In this document: one piece after another, positions 27,001 to 34,498 of the stretch
Layout of the letters: each line of letters opens with the position of its first letter
How positions within the stretch are numbered: position 1 is the stretch's first letter
Origin: Pirellula sp.
GTDB lineage: Bacteria; Planctomycetota; Planctomycetia; Pirellulales; Pirellulaceae
DNA: 64,000 nucleotides
Direction: 5' to 3'
NCBI GenBank assembly: GCA_021300015.1
Contig: JAJTFB010000011.1
Location: 1 to 64,000 of the forward strand
Position numbers and translations under genes: made by a program
Notes under the pieces: generated by a model
What the model was told of the DNA's origin: nothing
The model's database searches: none
The model's input: the letters and a program-made list of their open reading frames with translations, nothing else

Positions 27001-27203
27001 CCCTGGACCATCAAACGCACGAGCCTCAGATCGAGCGAACCTTCGTGCGTTTCCGTTGCCCCATGGCAATCCAAGCAGTACTCGCGCAGGATTGGACGAA
27101 TGTGGGATTCAAATTTCGGTTCCTCTGCCGAGCTGATGCCACAAGCAGCAGCGATCGCCAAGCTCGCTACGATCCGAGCCAATAAAGAAAAACTGTGCAA
27201 CAT
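24030..27203 (-). CDS. PSD1/DUF1549/DUF1553 cytochrome-like secreted protein
   Basis: 1057 residues. Signal peptide (LLARIVASLAIAAACGISSAE), then a planctomycete cytochrome-type PSCyt1 domain with haem motif CLDCH near residue 44 and GDSGPALVAGNPDASLILQRI. DUF1549 follows (LVRRVFLDLIGLPPSDEQF...YGERWARHWLDAVGYADSDG) and includes a second CxxCH (CAQCHDHRYDPLSHEDYF). DUF1553 comes next (FVRAIVNRVWMHHFGKAIV...LSTAYRQSS), then DAPVMGVLCESRPSSTVAPQSL and a C-terminal ICHMLLNTNEFLYVD. Inserted near residues 815-975 is a region resembling a sugar-binding or jelly-roll module. First gene of the operon with DUF1501. Confidence 0.93.
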   Translation of the reverse strand: MLHSFSLLARIVASLAIAAACGISSAEEPKFESHIRPILREYCLDCHGATETHEGSLDLRLVRLMVQGGDSGPALVAGNPDASLILQRIESEDMPPGTLKVSEEKKKLLRAWIESGAPTHRPEPETIGPGIPLTDAERSYWAYRPVAKPSTAIQIDGDRIRNAIDQVLAQAMPQGLRFSPDAPRETLVRRVFLDLIGLPPSDEQFQHWMQLAESNWYEQLVDSLLQSPHYGERWARHWLDAVGYADSDGATLADAERPWAWRYRDYVIASLNQDKPIDRFIVEQLAGDELAGPKQGDWTPTQIELLTATGFLRMTADGTASGDNSPEARNKTIADTLQVIGSTLLGSSLNCAQCHDHRYDPLSHEDYFALRAVLAPALDPIAWKTPSERLVSLITQAEVELSSKIEMEAQAISAQRATKEAEFIKNALDKELMKFEEPLRTMLRSAYESPVDKRTEEQKMLLDKHPSVNISPGVLYQYLPEAAEELKKFDATIAETRAKKPAETFLQALSEPPGHLPVTKLLHRGDLNQPTREVPPGKLSVLVDETSNKHFNDDDPSLPTSGRRLAFAKWLTQIDPPNPLFVRAIVNRVWMHHFGKAIVATPGDFGKLGSPPTHPEVLDWIALDWIEHGWSFKHLHRRILLSTAYRQSSVRNPHGESIDPENRFYWRRDLQRIDAEVLRDSVLGLSGELKPELFGAPIPLQEDEAGQVRLDPAQPRRSLYAKWRRTQPVALLQAFDAPVMGVLCESRPSSTVAPQSLMMMNNEFLLEQSEKIAKRVIAQSGTSKSESAPQGAPQGVSDWQLPTAPASPWRYGTGTLNKDSGKVEGFSEFSQQTQGRSHPGVQVPDATTGWVFLTESGGHPGNPAYPAIRRWIAPESGTVEISGSLSHGSPNGDGVIGFVSSKLGQAGRWSIQAGSVSTPVANLAVEAGDAIDLVLECGQQETSDSFTWTVKITWNPTASQPGESTKNSMVFDSAIGFRLQQEDTSALGHQIIAAWKHILHRFPTDKELAVLSRFVPAQLELLYREPQRLSSGSTPTSQVLTNICHMLLNTNEFLYVD

Positions 27204-27302
27204 CGAAGATCAAGCGGGTAGGCGGGGAGGTTAAGGCGGGGAGGGCATAAGGCAGTATCGGCGAGACCGAGAAGTTGACTCGTGCTCGTGCTCAATGCCC
27301 CT

Positions 27303-27308
27303 ATTATA
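27303..27308 (-). promoter_or_regulatory. Candidate -10 box of the PSD1 operon, in the 27204-27563 gap
   Basis: On the minus strand this is a perfect TATAAT, about 100 bp upstream of the PSD1 start codon at 27203. No convincing -35 hexamer is seen 16-18 bp further upstream. The 360-bp gap from 27204 to 27563 holds nothing else that I can support; ORFs in it are not convincing. Confidence 0.35.
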
Positions 27309-27563
27309 CCCGCTCAGGGATTCCGCGGCACCATCGAATTCCATTGCCATCCTTCTCAACATCGCCACAATTCGCACCTGTTTGGATTTCAGATCGAAAG
27401 GCGACAGACGTCAAGTCGATCGACCGGCAGTGCCGCAGTTCAAACAGCCATCGAGATCCGATGCGATACACGATCAGAGTCAAACACGACGTTTGTGACC
27501 GGATGCCAGCAAGCAACAGATCGGGCCGAAGTATCAGCCTGAAGTATCAGCCCGAAACATCAG

Positions 27564-27636
27564 AGCGGGTGATGGGATTCGAACCCACGACTTCCAGCTT
27601 GGGAAGCTAGCACTCTAGCCGCTGAGTTACACCCGC
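27564..27636 (-). tRNA. tRNA-Gly (anticodon CCC)
   Basis: Read on the minus strand it folds as a 73-nt tRNA: 7-bp acceptor stem GCGGGTG/CACCCGC with discriminator T, D arm ACTC...GAGT, anticodon arm CTAGC-TTCCCAA-GCTGG, and T arm GTGGG-TTCGAAT-CCCAT. The anticodon in the loop TTCCCAA is CCC, which decodes GGG glycine. CCA is not encoded. It lies 49 bp downstream of the PafA/Dop-like gene on the same strand. Confidence 0.95.
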
Positions 27637-27685
27637 AAAGTGATTCGTGACCTACGATATCCTATCGGAACAGGAATACAAGCCA

Positions 27686-29356
27686 TCAGCGGCGGAAGAG
27701 GACGCTGTAGTTCTCGCCTTCTAATTCGTAGCTCGCTTTCTCCCAACTGACGGTGATCTTGGAATCCGAGTCTGCGAATTCTCGAATCCAAGTGCCGCGC
27801 CGCCAAGCGGGTGATTGGGCCGGGGGCATGCGCATGGCAAGCTGGATTTCTTGATCGGAGACCAAAGGGGACAATTGCAGATTCTCCAGGAGCTGACGAA
27901 AGTAGCCTTCGGAGGTCAGTTCATGGTAACGGATGTCGATCTTTTTCTTGACGCTCCAATCGGTGTCTTTACCCAGTTGCTGCAGGAGCCAGAGCTTGCT
28001 GATCCAGTCGATTCGGCCGACGAGCAGCATCGGCGGCTGATTTTGATTTTTGGGCATCGCATCGATCTGATTGAGGGTCATTTGCCAGAGCTCGATGATC
28101 TCCCAAGCTTCCCTGGGAACCTCGGATTTTTTCTCAAGCCAACTTTTGAGAGTCCTCAAGTAGATTCGAGATAGGTCACGGGACTTGTAGTCGAGCCCCT
28201 TGCGATCCGGCATCGAACGGACCAACATCCAGTCTCGGGCATACTCGCGTATTGCAGTGGTGGCCGAGCGCAACTGAATGGCCTCGACGTTAGGATTCTG
28301 CTCGACCCAGTCGAGGACCAGGGCCGTCGATCCGAGCCTGAGCCACTGCGATTGCTGACACATCCCGGAATCGCCGATCGCGATCTCGATTCTCTGAATC
28401 GGGCGGAGCAATTCGAAGAAATTCGTCAGGCTCCAATAAGGCCCCGAGAGAAGCTTGCGCAGCAATGGATCGCAGCGGAACATCGGGCGATGGGCATTGT
28501 AACTCCCAAACCCAATCTGTCGGTCGACCATCGCGGCGCGGGAACTGATCCAGAATTTGGATTCCGGATCGAGGTATCCGGCTCCATCCAAAAGGCATCG
28601 AGAAGCCAAGAAAGCAGACGCGTTTCGCCGATGGGGTCGCAGGGCCACCACGTAGAGCAGAAGCCCGAACAGCCACACGATGGGCGCATGGAGCTGGCGT
28701 AGGCCCCAAGCGCCCAGGATCCATTGCCAGGGTGCCATCGGGAAGCCTAAGAGGCAATCGTGGCTTTGCAAGGAATCTAGTTTATTAGCCGATGTTTTGT
28801 CGTTGCCCCAACCGGCCATACCGAGCCCACGGTGGCCCAGCGAGATCAGCAGCATACTGCCGAGCCAAAGGGCTGCAAGGCATCGGTAGAGAAGCAATGG
28901 CAAGAGGAGCAATGCCAGCCCGATCCACCATGCGATCAACCAGGGGCCTTGTGCGATGCGCATGTCGTACGACTCGTGCTGGCCGAGAGTATGTCCATAC
29001 GCATCGCTATTGGATTTGATGAGCGACCAGTCTTGTGAAGGTCGGTGGGCCTCAAGGGCGTCTTGGAGGATTTGTTCGTTGGCCAACTGGTAGCAAACGA
29101 CCTGACGTGGACTACGAGTTTCAGGTGTTGCGATTTCGATCAGGGCGGTAGATAGATCGGCTGAGCCACCCATTTCGAGAGAAAGACTCGATCCATTGGC
29201 AAGGAACCAACGAAGAGCGTGATGGCTCGGTGCTAGCGGCAGTCGTTCGCGGATCGATTTGAGGATTGCGGAGAACTCTTTGAGCGAATCTTTTTGGGCA
29301 TCTTTAGGATGCCTCCAAAACATTTCCGATTCGAGTCCGATGTACCGGTGGAGCAA
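27686..29356 (-). CDS. PafA/Dop-family (Pup ligase/deamidase-like) protein with membrane insertion
   Basis: About 556 residues from a TTG at 29356, chosen because it gives MLHRYIGLESE, the family N-terminus (RIxGxExE), with GGAGAG 10 bp upstream. Family features continue: NGSSLSL, IATPETRSPRQVV, SNSDAYGHTLGQHESYDMR (compare KNNTDGxGxSYGxHENY), FWISSRAAMVDRQIGFGSYNAHRPMF, GDSGMCQQSQWLRLGSTALVLDWVE and DWSVKKKIDIRYHEL. Between HESYDMR and GAGYL there is a roughly 105-residue insertion with strongly hydrophobic helices (WLIAWWIGLALLLLPLLLYR; IVWLFGLLLYVVAL), so the enzyme is probably membrane-bound. The catalytic Asp of VDHAHPEY is not obvious (LSTALIEI aligns there). It begins 7 bp after the Pup-like gene. 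The family is clear; ligase or hydrolase activity is not. Confidence 0.82.
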   Translation of the reverse strand: MLHRYIGLESEMFWRHPKDAQKDSLKEFSAILKSIRERLPLAPSHHALRWFLANGSSLSLEMGGSADLSTALIEIATPETRSPRQVVCYQLANEQILQDALEAHRPSQDWSLIKSNSDAYGHTLGQHESYDMRIAQGPWLIAWWIGLALLLLPLLLYRCLAALWLGSMLLISLGHRGLGMAGWGNDKTSANKLDSLQSHDCLLGFPMAPWQWILGAWGLRQLHAPIVWLFGLLLYVVALRPHRRNASAFLASRCLLDGAGYLDPESKFWISSRAAMVDRQIGFGSYNAHRPMFRCDPLLRKLLSGPYWSLTNFFELLRPIQRIEIAIGDSGMCQQSQWLRLGSTALVLDWVEQNPNVEAIQLRSATTAIREYARDWMLVRSMPDRKGLDYKSRDLSRIYLRTLKSWLEKKSEVPREAWEIIELWQMTLNQIDAMPKNQNQPPMLLVGRIDWISKLWLLQQLGKDTDWSVKKKIDIRYHELTSEGYFRQLLENLQLSPLVSDQEIQLAMRMPPAQSPAWRRGTWIREFADSDSKITVSWEKASYELEGENYSVLFRR

Positions 29357-29363
29357 CCGCGTT

Positions 29364-29603
29364 CTACTCTCCGCTTTGTCCCGCGTCGATCTGCTCCAAA
29401 TAGTTTTGGACTTGCGTCTGAGTATCTTTCTCAACGGACTTCACCCACGCTTGTAGCCGATTTTCGATCGAGGTTATCGAGGTTACGGTGGGGGCCGGTT
29501 CAGGAGTCGTGGCTGCCGAATTCTCGGGCGAAGTTCCCGTGGGTGACGTTGCATCGTCGGGCGACAATGCACGCTTCGGGATCTCGATTCGTTGGCTTTC
29601 CAT
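29364..29603 (-). CDS. Small Pup-like protein ending Ser-Gly-Glu
   Basis: 79 residues. The first 40 are disordered and rich in Pro, Ser and Thr (SPDDATSPTGTSPENS). Residues about 44-73 form one predicted helix or coiled coil (SIENRLQAWVKSVEKDTQ...VQNYLEQID). The chain ends AGQSGE. Pup and UBact modifiers have the same plan: disordered N-terminus, a central helix read by the ligase and unfoldase, and a C-terminal Gly-Glu or Gly-Gln that is coupled to lysines. The position directly before a PafA/Dop-family gene (7 bp between its stop and that gene's start) strongly supports this. GGAAAAGG lies about 8 bp before the ATG. Sequence similarity alone would not prove homology. Confidence 0.62.
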   Translation of the reverse strand: MESQRIEIPKRALSPDDATSPTGTSPENSAATTPEPAPTVTSITSIENRLQAWVKSVEKDTQTQVQNYLEQIDAGQSGE

Positions 29604-29739
29604 CGAAGTACCTTTTCCAACGCGGGAAATCCGAGTCCGGCGAACCAGCCCTCACGGGTATCCATTCTAAGTGCCCGGCGAGCGGTTGGCGCGAACCGGG
29701 TCAAAATTCCTGCGGATTTTTCGCGAGGTCGCGGAGTGA

Positions 29740-31026
29740 CTAAGCGCTTTCTTTGCGTTGTGGGACGGATTTAACCGGAGTGACCTTTCCGGATTGTTCG
29801 TCGAGGTCGATGGTATAGACAGTTCCTTCTTCTTGTTCGGGAAGATCGAACATGACGTCCATCATGATTTCCTCGACGATGCTTCGGAGTCCACGGGCAC
29901 CGACACTCTTGGTGTGGGCTTTCTTGGCGATCGCCATCAGGGCGTTTTCGGTGAACTTAAGCTGGCAGTTTTCCATCCCGAACAAGGCTTGGTATTGCTT
30001 GATCAGCGCATTTTTCGGTTCGGTCAGGACCTTGACCAGCCCGGAGACGTCCAAAGGAGCCAAGGCCGTAACGACGGGTAAGCGGCCGATGAGTTCGGGG
30101 ATCAAGCCAAATTCGAGGATATCGTCCGAGTGGACTTGGCCTAAGAGAGTCGCAACATCTTTTTCCTCTTTGATGGTGGTTCCTGGTCCGAAGCCGAGGG
30201 ATTTTTTTCCTAGCCGTTTCGAGATGATTTCATCGATACCGACAAATGTCCCGCCGCAGATAAAGAGGATGTTCGTCGTATCCATCTGGATATACTGCTG
30301 CTCGGGGTGCTTGCGTCCACCTTGGGGTGGTACGTTCGCGACGGTTCCTTCGAGCATTTTCAGGAGCGCTTGTTGGACTCCTTCTCCGGAGACATCGCGG
30401 GTGATCGAAACGTTTTGGCTGGTTTTGCCGATCTTGTCGATCTCATCGATGTAAAGGATCCCTCGCTGGGCGGCTTCGATATCGAAGTCGGCTGCATGGA
30501 GGAGTTTCAAGAGGAGGTTTTCGACATCCTCGCCGACGTAACCGGCTTCGGTCAGTGTGGTCGCATCTCCGATGGCAAACGGAACGTTGAGCATTTTGGC
30601 CAAGGTTCTGGCGATAAGCGTTTTGCCGCAACCGGTGGGCCCTACGAGCAAGATGTTGGATTTTTCGATCTCGATGTTGGAGTCATCCCAACCGGCGCTC
30701 AAACGCTTGTAGTGGTTATGGACTGCCACGGCCAGGGCTCGTTTGGTTTGCAATTGGCCGATGACATACTGATCGAGGTGCTCGACGATCGAGCGTGGAG
30801 TTGGGATATCTCCAAAGAGTTTTTTCGTCGGCCCACGGCGGCGTTGCTCTTGTTCGAGCATCGAGGAGCATAGCTCGATGCACTCGCCGCAGATGTAAAC
30901 CTCTCCGGGCCCTTCGACCAAGGGGCCGACATCCCGATAACTCTTGCGACAAAAAGAACAGTTCTTTTTGGTGTTGCCGTTGCCAGTAGATTTCCTGCTG
31001 GCCATTACATCCTTACCTGACGACAT
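29740..31026 (-). CDS. clpX: ATP-dependent Clp protease ATP-binding subunit ClpX
   Basis: AAA+ unfoldase that recognises substrates and feeds them to ClpP. About 428 residues from ATG 31026, which has GGAG 7 bp upstream; ATG 31005 is an alternative. The N-terminal zinc-binding domain is present (CSFCRKS...[10 protein letters not shown]), then [24 protein letters not shown], Walker [16 protein letters not shown], Walker [11 protein letters not shown], pore-loop region [11 protein letters not shown], and sensor 2 [13 protein letters not shown]. An IGF-type ClpP loop appears as KKSLGFGPG. No clpP lies nearby. It is 136 bp upstream of the Pup-like gene on the same strand, and the three genes may be one transcription unit. 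Confidence 0.95.
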   Translation of the reverse strand: MSSGKDVMASRKSTGNGNTKKNCSFCRKSYRDVGPLVEGPGEVYICGECIELCSSMLEQEQRRRGPTKKLFGDIPTPRSIVEHLDQYVIGQLQTKRALAVAVHNHYKRLSAGWDDSNIEIEKSNILLVGPTGCGKTLIARTLAKMLNVPFAIGDATTLTEAGYVGEDVENLLLKLLHAADFDIEAAQRGILYIDEIDKIGKTSQNVSITRDVSGEGVQQALLKMLEGTVANVPPQGGRKHPEQQYIQMDTTNILFICGGTFVGIDEIISKRLGKKSLGFGPGTTIKEEKDVATLLGQVHSDDILEFGLIPELIGRLPVVTALAPLDVSGLVKVLTEPKNALIKQYQALFGMENCQLKFTENALMAIAKKAHTKSVGARGLRSIVEEIMMDVMFDLPEQEEGTVYTIDLDEQSGKVTPVKSVPQRKESA

Positions 31027-31378
31027 ACTCGACTCCAAATCTATCGCTTCGTGGGGATGCTTACGGTGCACCACAACCGGCGACGGGGACACGGGTTGAT
31101 CGCTCGATGGTCTGACTTCGTTGTTGAAACACGTTTTGCAACGGTAATGTTTTGAAACGGTGATTCTAAACGAACTTTCAAACCGGCAATCCGTGCCATG
31201 GCTTTCGAGCTTTTTGGGTTTTGGTTCCTTGGAAGATCGGGGATCGTCCAAGTTCGGCCTCCCAGACCGATAGGTATTCATAGTGGATCTTGACGACGCT
31301 TCCTGACGGCGTCCTATCTTAACACAACAAGTTCACCGGAGACCTCGATCGCTTCCAAAGCGATTCTACGGTCCGGTG

Positions 31379-31666
31379 CTATTGCTGTTTCGACGATTGC
31401 TCGTTCGACATCTCGGGGTATTGTTTGCTAGATGGGTTTCTTGCAAGCAACGCCTCAATCTTTCGGAATTCCTGATCGTCCAAGTCACCCTCGGTTCTCA
31501 TTTCTTGAAAATTCCGCCGGAGAGCCTCCTCGATTTGCAGATTGTGAGCATTAATACTACGCAGACGGGATAAACCGTACAACGCGATCAAACTTACAAG
31601 CACCAGTACAATTACCCCAAGGATAGTTTGTACGACGGGATCTTCGAGAAACGCCGGGGCATTCAT
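31379..31666 (-). CDS. Small single-pass membrane protein
   Basis: About 95 residues from ATG 31666 (MNAPAFLEDP); a longer start at 31699 is possible. One membrane helix near the N-terminus (ILGVIVLVLVSLIALYGLSRL) is followed by a cytoplasmic helix (IEEALRRNFQEMRTEGDLDDQEFRKIEALLAR) resembling the short SHOCT-type regions found at the end of many membrane proteins. Function unknown. It lies between clpX and the sigma-factor gene, same strand. Confidence 0.62.
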   Translation of the reverse strand: MNAPAFLEDPVVQTILGVIVLVLVSLIALYGLSRLRSINAHNLQIEEALRRNFQEMRTEGDLDDQEFRKIEALLARNPSSKQYPEMSNEQSSKQQ

Positions 31667-31900
31667 ATCAGACAACTCCTCCAGTGGACGTTTGGTCAAC
31701 CAAGCGACAGTTTTCGCAATTTAGTTGAAAGCTGCCGTCTGTGCGCTCTGGCGAGCTTTATTGACGACCTTCACTGGTCCTACGAGACTCCTTATTGGGT
31801 GAAATCAGACAAGGGAAAAACCTGAGTCATCCACGGAGCAATCGTATCCCTGGGAGAGGGAAATAGTCTAGAGAATTTTGTCGAAAATTTCTGATTTCGC

Positions 31901-32824
31901 TCAAGCCAGCCCGCAACGCTCCTTGGGATCCTTCAAGGCTTGGTGGAGCCGTTGGAGGGCTTCGGTTTCGATTTGCCGGACCCTTTCGCGAGTCAAACCG
32001 AGTTCCAGCCCGATTTCCTTGAGGGTATGCGGGGGGGTATTGTCCAAGCCGAACCGCATCCGCAGAATGGTCGCCTCGCGGGGATCGAGGGTTCCGACGA
32101 GCTCTAGGGCGGTTTTGAGAACGTCGTGATCTAGAAGCTCATCCTCGGGACTCTTGAGCCGCTCGTCCATGACCATCTCGCCGAGCGACCAGCCTTGGTC
32201 GGACTGATCCCCTTGAGGGGTGGCGTTATGGATCTGGATCGCTTTTTTGATGATCGGGAGCTTCTTCTTGGGCAAGCCGAGCAAGCGAGCCGTCTCTTCT
32301 TGGGTCGGAACCCGTCCTAGGGCCTCGGACAATCGGTTGGTCGCTCGTCGCCATTTGCTGAGCAATTCGACCATGTAAGCAGGAATGCGGATGGTCTTCG
32401 AGGAATTGATCAACGCCCTCTTGATCGACTGCTTGATCCAGTAGCTTGCATAGGTGCTGAAACGGGTTCCCATCTCGGGATCAAAGCCCTCGACGGCCCT
32501 GAGCAATCCGAGGTTTCCTTCTTCGATAAGGTCCTGCAAGCCTAACCCCTTGCCGGCGTAGTTTCTCGCGATGTTGACAACCAACCGCAGATTAGCTCGT
32601 ACCATTCGATCCCGAGCCTCGGCATCCCCTTGGCCCACACGCCGTGCCAGCGACTGCTCTTCTTGAGCCGTGAGCAATCGCGTTTCGTTGATCTCGCGAA
32701 GGTAAGTCTCCAGCGGGGACTGAAGGTGGTCTCCCTCGGGTCTGACCCTTCGCTTGCTCAGCAAACGAACTTCGTCATCGCCCAAATCCTCGGCGTCGCC
32801 GTCCATTGACCGTGGGTAAACCAT
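31901..32824 (-). CDS. RNA polymerase sigma-70 factor, group 2
   Basis: 307 residues. Region 1.2 is SPLETYLREINETRLLTAQEE. Region 2 is RANLRLVVNIARNYAGKGLGLQDLIEEGNLGLLRAVEGFDPEMGTRFSTYASYWIKQSIKRAL, which includes the core-binding and -10-recognition helices. Region 3 follows, and region 4.2 is TLKEIGLELGLTRERVRQIETEALQRL. The protein lacks region 1.1 and the large non-conserved insertion of the housekeeping RpoD, so it is a group 2 (RpoS/SigB-like) factor, probably for stress or stationary phase. A short acidic N-terminus precedes region 1.2. Confidence 0.93.
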   Translation of the reverse strand: MVYPRSMDGDAEDLGDDEVRLLSKRRVRPEGDHLQSPLETYLREINETRLLTAQEEQSLARRVGQGDAEARDRMVRANLRLVVNIARNYAGKGLGLQDLIEEGNLGLLRAVEGFDPEMGTRFSTYASYWIKQSIKRALINSSKTIRIPAYMVELLSKWRRATNRLSEALGRVPTQEETARLLGLPKKKLPIIKKAIQIHNATPQGDQSDQGWSLGEMVMDERLKSPEDELLDHDVLKTALELVGTLDPREATILRMRFGLDNTPPHTLKEIGLELGLTRERVRQIETEALQRLHQALKDPKERCGLA

Positions 32825-33027
32825 GAATGAGCCTAACGATGGGGTAGGTTGCTAGATGCGATTCGAAGGAGCCGTTCGACGGTTGGTCGACGGTCTAGCC
32901 CAGCAGGCCGGAAATCGGCGCGCAAAGGCCTGGGTTTGGAATCGGCGTTGCAAGGAAATAATTGCTAAGAAATCCTGAGGGAACCTACGTGTAACGGATT
33001 TGCGGTGTACGTAAAGCGATCGAGAAA

Positions 33028-33036
33028 TGGTACAAT
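33028..33036 (+). promoter_or_regulatory. Candidate extended -10 promoter for bioB, in the 32825-33265 gap
   Basis: TGG followed by TACAAT gives an extended -10 element; no good -35 is seen at 16-18 bp. Transcription from here would give a leader of about 220 nt before the bioB ATG at 33266. The leader contains a CTGCA-TCACG-TGCAG hairpin and the 15-bp tandem repeat listed next. The rest of the 32825-33265 gap shows nothing else that I can support. Confidence 0.35.
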
Positions 33037-33126
33037 TCCAGCCGACGCGGAGAGCCTCGCTGGGAATCGATCCGATTGAATCGGTTGTATCGCCCGGTGG
33101 GCTCCTCGCAACTGCATCACGTGCAG

Positions 33127-33171
33127 CCAAATCAAGGGCTACCAAATCACGGGCTACCAAATCCCGGGCTA
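33127..33171. repeat. Three tandem 15-bp repeats in the bioB leader
   Basis: Three contiguous units of CCAAATCxxGGGCTA (33127-33141, 33142-33156, 33157-33171), where xx is AA, AC or CC. They lie about 95 bp before the bioB start codon and downstream of the candidate promoter. They could be operator-like binding sites or simply a short expanding repeat. Confidence 0.88.
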
Positions 33172-33265
33172 CGAGCCACGGGGCTTTGTATCCCCTCGCG
33201 ATAACCATCCCTAGATTTCTCCACAGTCGTCTTTCCATAGACATCAAGGAACAACAAGGAACAAA

Positions 33266-34432
33266 ATGCTCACTTCGATCCCTGCGGTCGCCGTCCTATC
33301 CCCCTGGCGGACTTTGGCCGCCAAAGTCCTCGATGGATCTGATGTGTCGAAGACCGAGGCTCTGGCCATCCTCAACTCGAGCGACGAGGAGCTGCTGGAT
33401 CTAGTCAACGCTGCATTCGAAATTCGCAAGAGAAACTTCGGGAAGACCGTTCAGCTCTATTTCTTGATGAACGCCAAAAGTGGACTTTGCCCCGAGGATT
33501 GCCACTACTGTAGCCAGTCGAAAATTTCCGATGCTCCGATCCCCAAATACAACATCCTCAGCCGCGATAAGTTGCTCGAGGGGGCCAAGCTTGCCGCCCA
33601 ACGGCAAAGCAAAACCTACTGCATCGTCATCAGCGGACGGGCACCGAACGAACGTGAGATCCAAGCGATCGAAAAAATCGTCCCTGAAATCAAGCAAACC
33701 TACGGTTTGAATATCTGCGCTTGCCTCGGACTGCTCAACGAATCGCAAGCCCAACGGCTGGCCGCCGCAGGGGTCGACAAAGTCAACCATAACCTCAATA
33801 CCAGCCAAGAATACTACCCGGAGATCTGCACGACCCACACCTTCGAGGACCGCATCGAGACGCTCAAAAATGTCCGGAAAGCGGGACTTGCACTCTGCAG
33901 CGGTGGCATCATCGGAATGGGTGAAAGCCGACAAGACATCGTCGAAATGGCTTTCTCTCTCAAGGAGCTCTCCGTCGAGTCGATCCCCCTGAATTTCCTC
34001 CATGCCATCGATGGCACACCGATGCAACAAAAGGAATACCTCTCGGCCCGAGACTGCATCCGCGCCCTGGCCATGTTCCGCTTCGTTAATCCCGCAAGCG
34101 AACTGCGGATCGCCGGCGGTCGCGAACGCCACCTCCGATCGCTCCAACCCTTGGGCCTGATGATCGCCAATAGCATCTTCATCGGAGATTACCTCACGAC
34201 CCAAGGCCAAGCCCCCTCGGAAGACTACCGGATGATCGAAGACCTCGGATTCGAAATCACCGGCCAAGCGGCTTTGCCCAATAGCTCCGAATCTACGTGC
34301 TCGGAATCTACGTGCTCGGAATCTACGTGCTCGCAAACAACGTGCACTCAAACCGGCGGCACTGGGAGCTCCGGGAACCAATGCCAAACGCCAAGCTCCA
34401 GCGACCCGACGCGAAGTTCCTGCTGCGGCTGA
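33266..34432 (+). CDS. bioB: Biotin synthase with Cys-rich C-terminal tail
   Basis: Radical SAM enzyme that inserts sulfur into dethiobiotin. 388 residues. The 4Fe-4S motif is GLCPEDCHYCSQS at about residue 75. Other BioB features are CIVISGRAPNEREIQAIEKI, ICACLGLLNESQAQRLAAAGVDKVNHNLNTS, CSGGIIGMGESRQD, NFLHAIDGTP and LRIAGGRERHLRSLQPLGLMIANSIFIGDYLTT, with the Arg ligand region. The usual protein ends near residue 335. Here about 45 further residues follow with three ESTCS repeats, more Cys and a terminal CCG. The tail is unusual and might relate to Fe-S or sulfur supply. A ferredoxin gene follows 66 bp later and is a plausible electron donor. Confidence 0.93.
   Translation: MLTSIPAVAVLSPWRTLAAKVLDGSDVSKTEALAILNSSDEELLDLVNAAFEIRKRNFGKTVQLYFLMNAKSGLCPEDCHYCSQSKISDAPIPKYNILSRDKLLEGAKLAAQRQSKTYCIVISGRAPNEREIQAIEKIVPEIKQTYGLNICACLGLLNESQAQRLAAAGVDKVNHNLNTSQEYYPEICTTHTFEDRIETLKNVRKAGLALCSGGIIGMGESRQDIVEMAFSLKELSVESIPLNFLHAIDGTPMQQKEYLSARDCIRALAMFRFVNPASELRIAGGRERHLRSLQPLGLMIANSIFIGDYLTTQGQAPSEDYRMIEDLGFEITGQAALPNSSESTCSESTCSESTCSQTTCTQTGGTGSSGNQCQTPSSSDPTRSSCCG
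34289..34333 (+). repeat. Three tandem 15-bp repeats coding ESTCS in the BioB tail
   Basis: Three identical units GAATCTACGTGCTCG at 34289-34303, 34304-34318 and 34319-34333, in frame, followed by a diverged fourth unit. They add one cysteine each to the BioB tail. Exact identity at DNA level implies recent expansion. Confidence 0.92.
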
Positions 34433-34498
34433 TCCTGCTGTGGCCGATCCTGCTTTTTTAAATTCTCACTTCTAGAAAAACTTGCCAACACAAGGTCC

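Noticed and set aside
27275-27610. ORF of 111 codons ending MGFEPTTSSLGS
   Set aside because: The end is the tRNA-Gly gene read on the wrong strand, a well-known false protein ending; the rest has no domain.
31030-31281. N-terminal extension of clpX by 85 codons
   Set aside because: The ClpX zinc domain starts just after ATG 31026 or 31005, both with ribosome sites; the extension has no similarity to ClpX.
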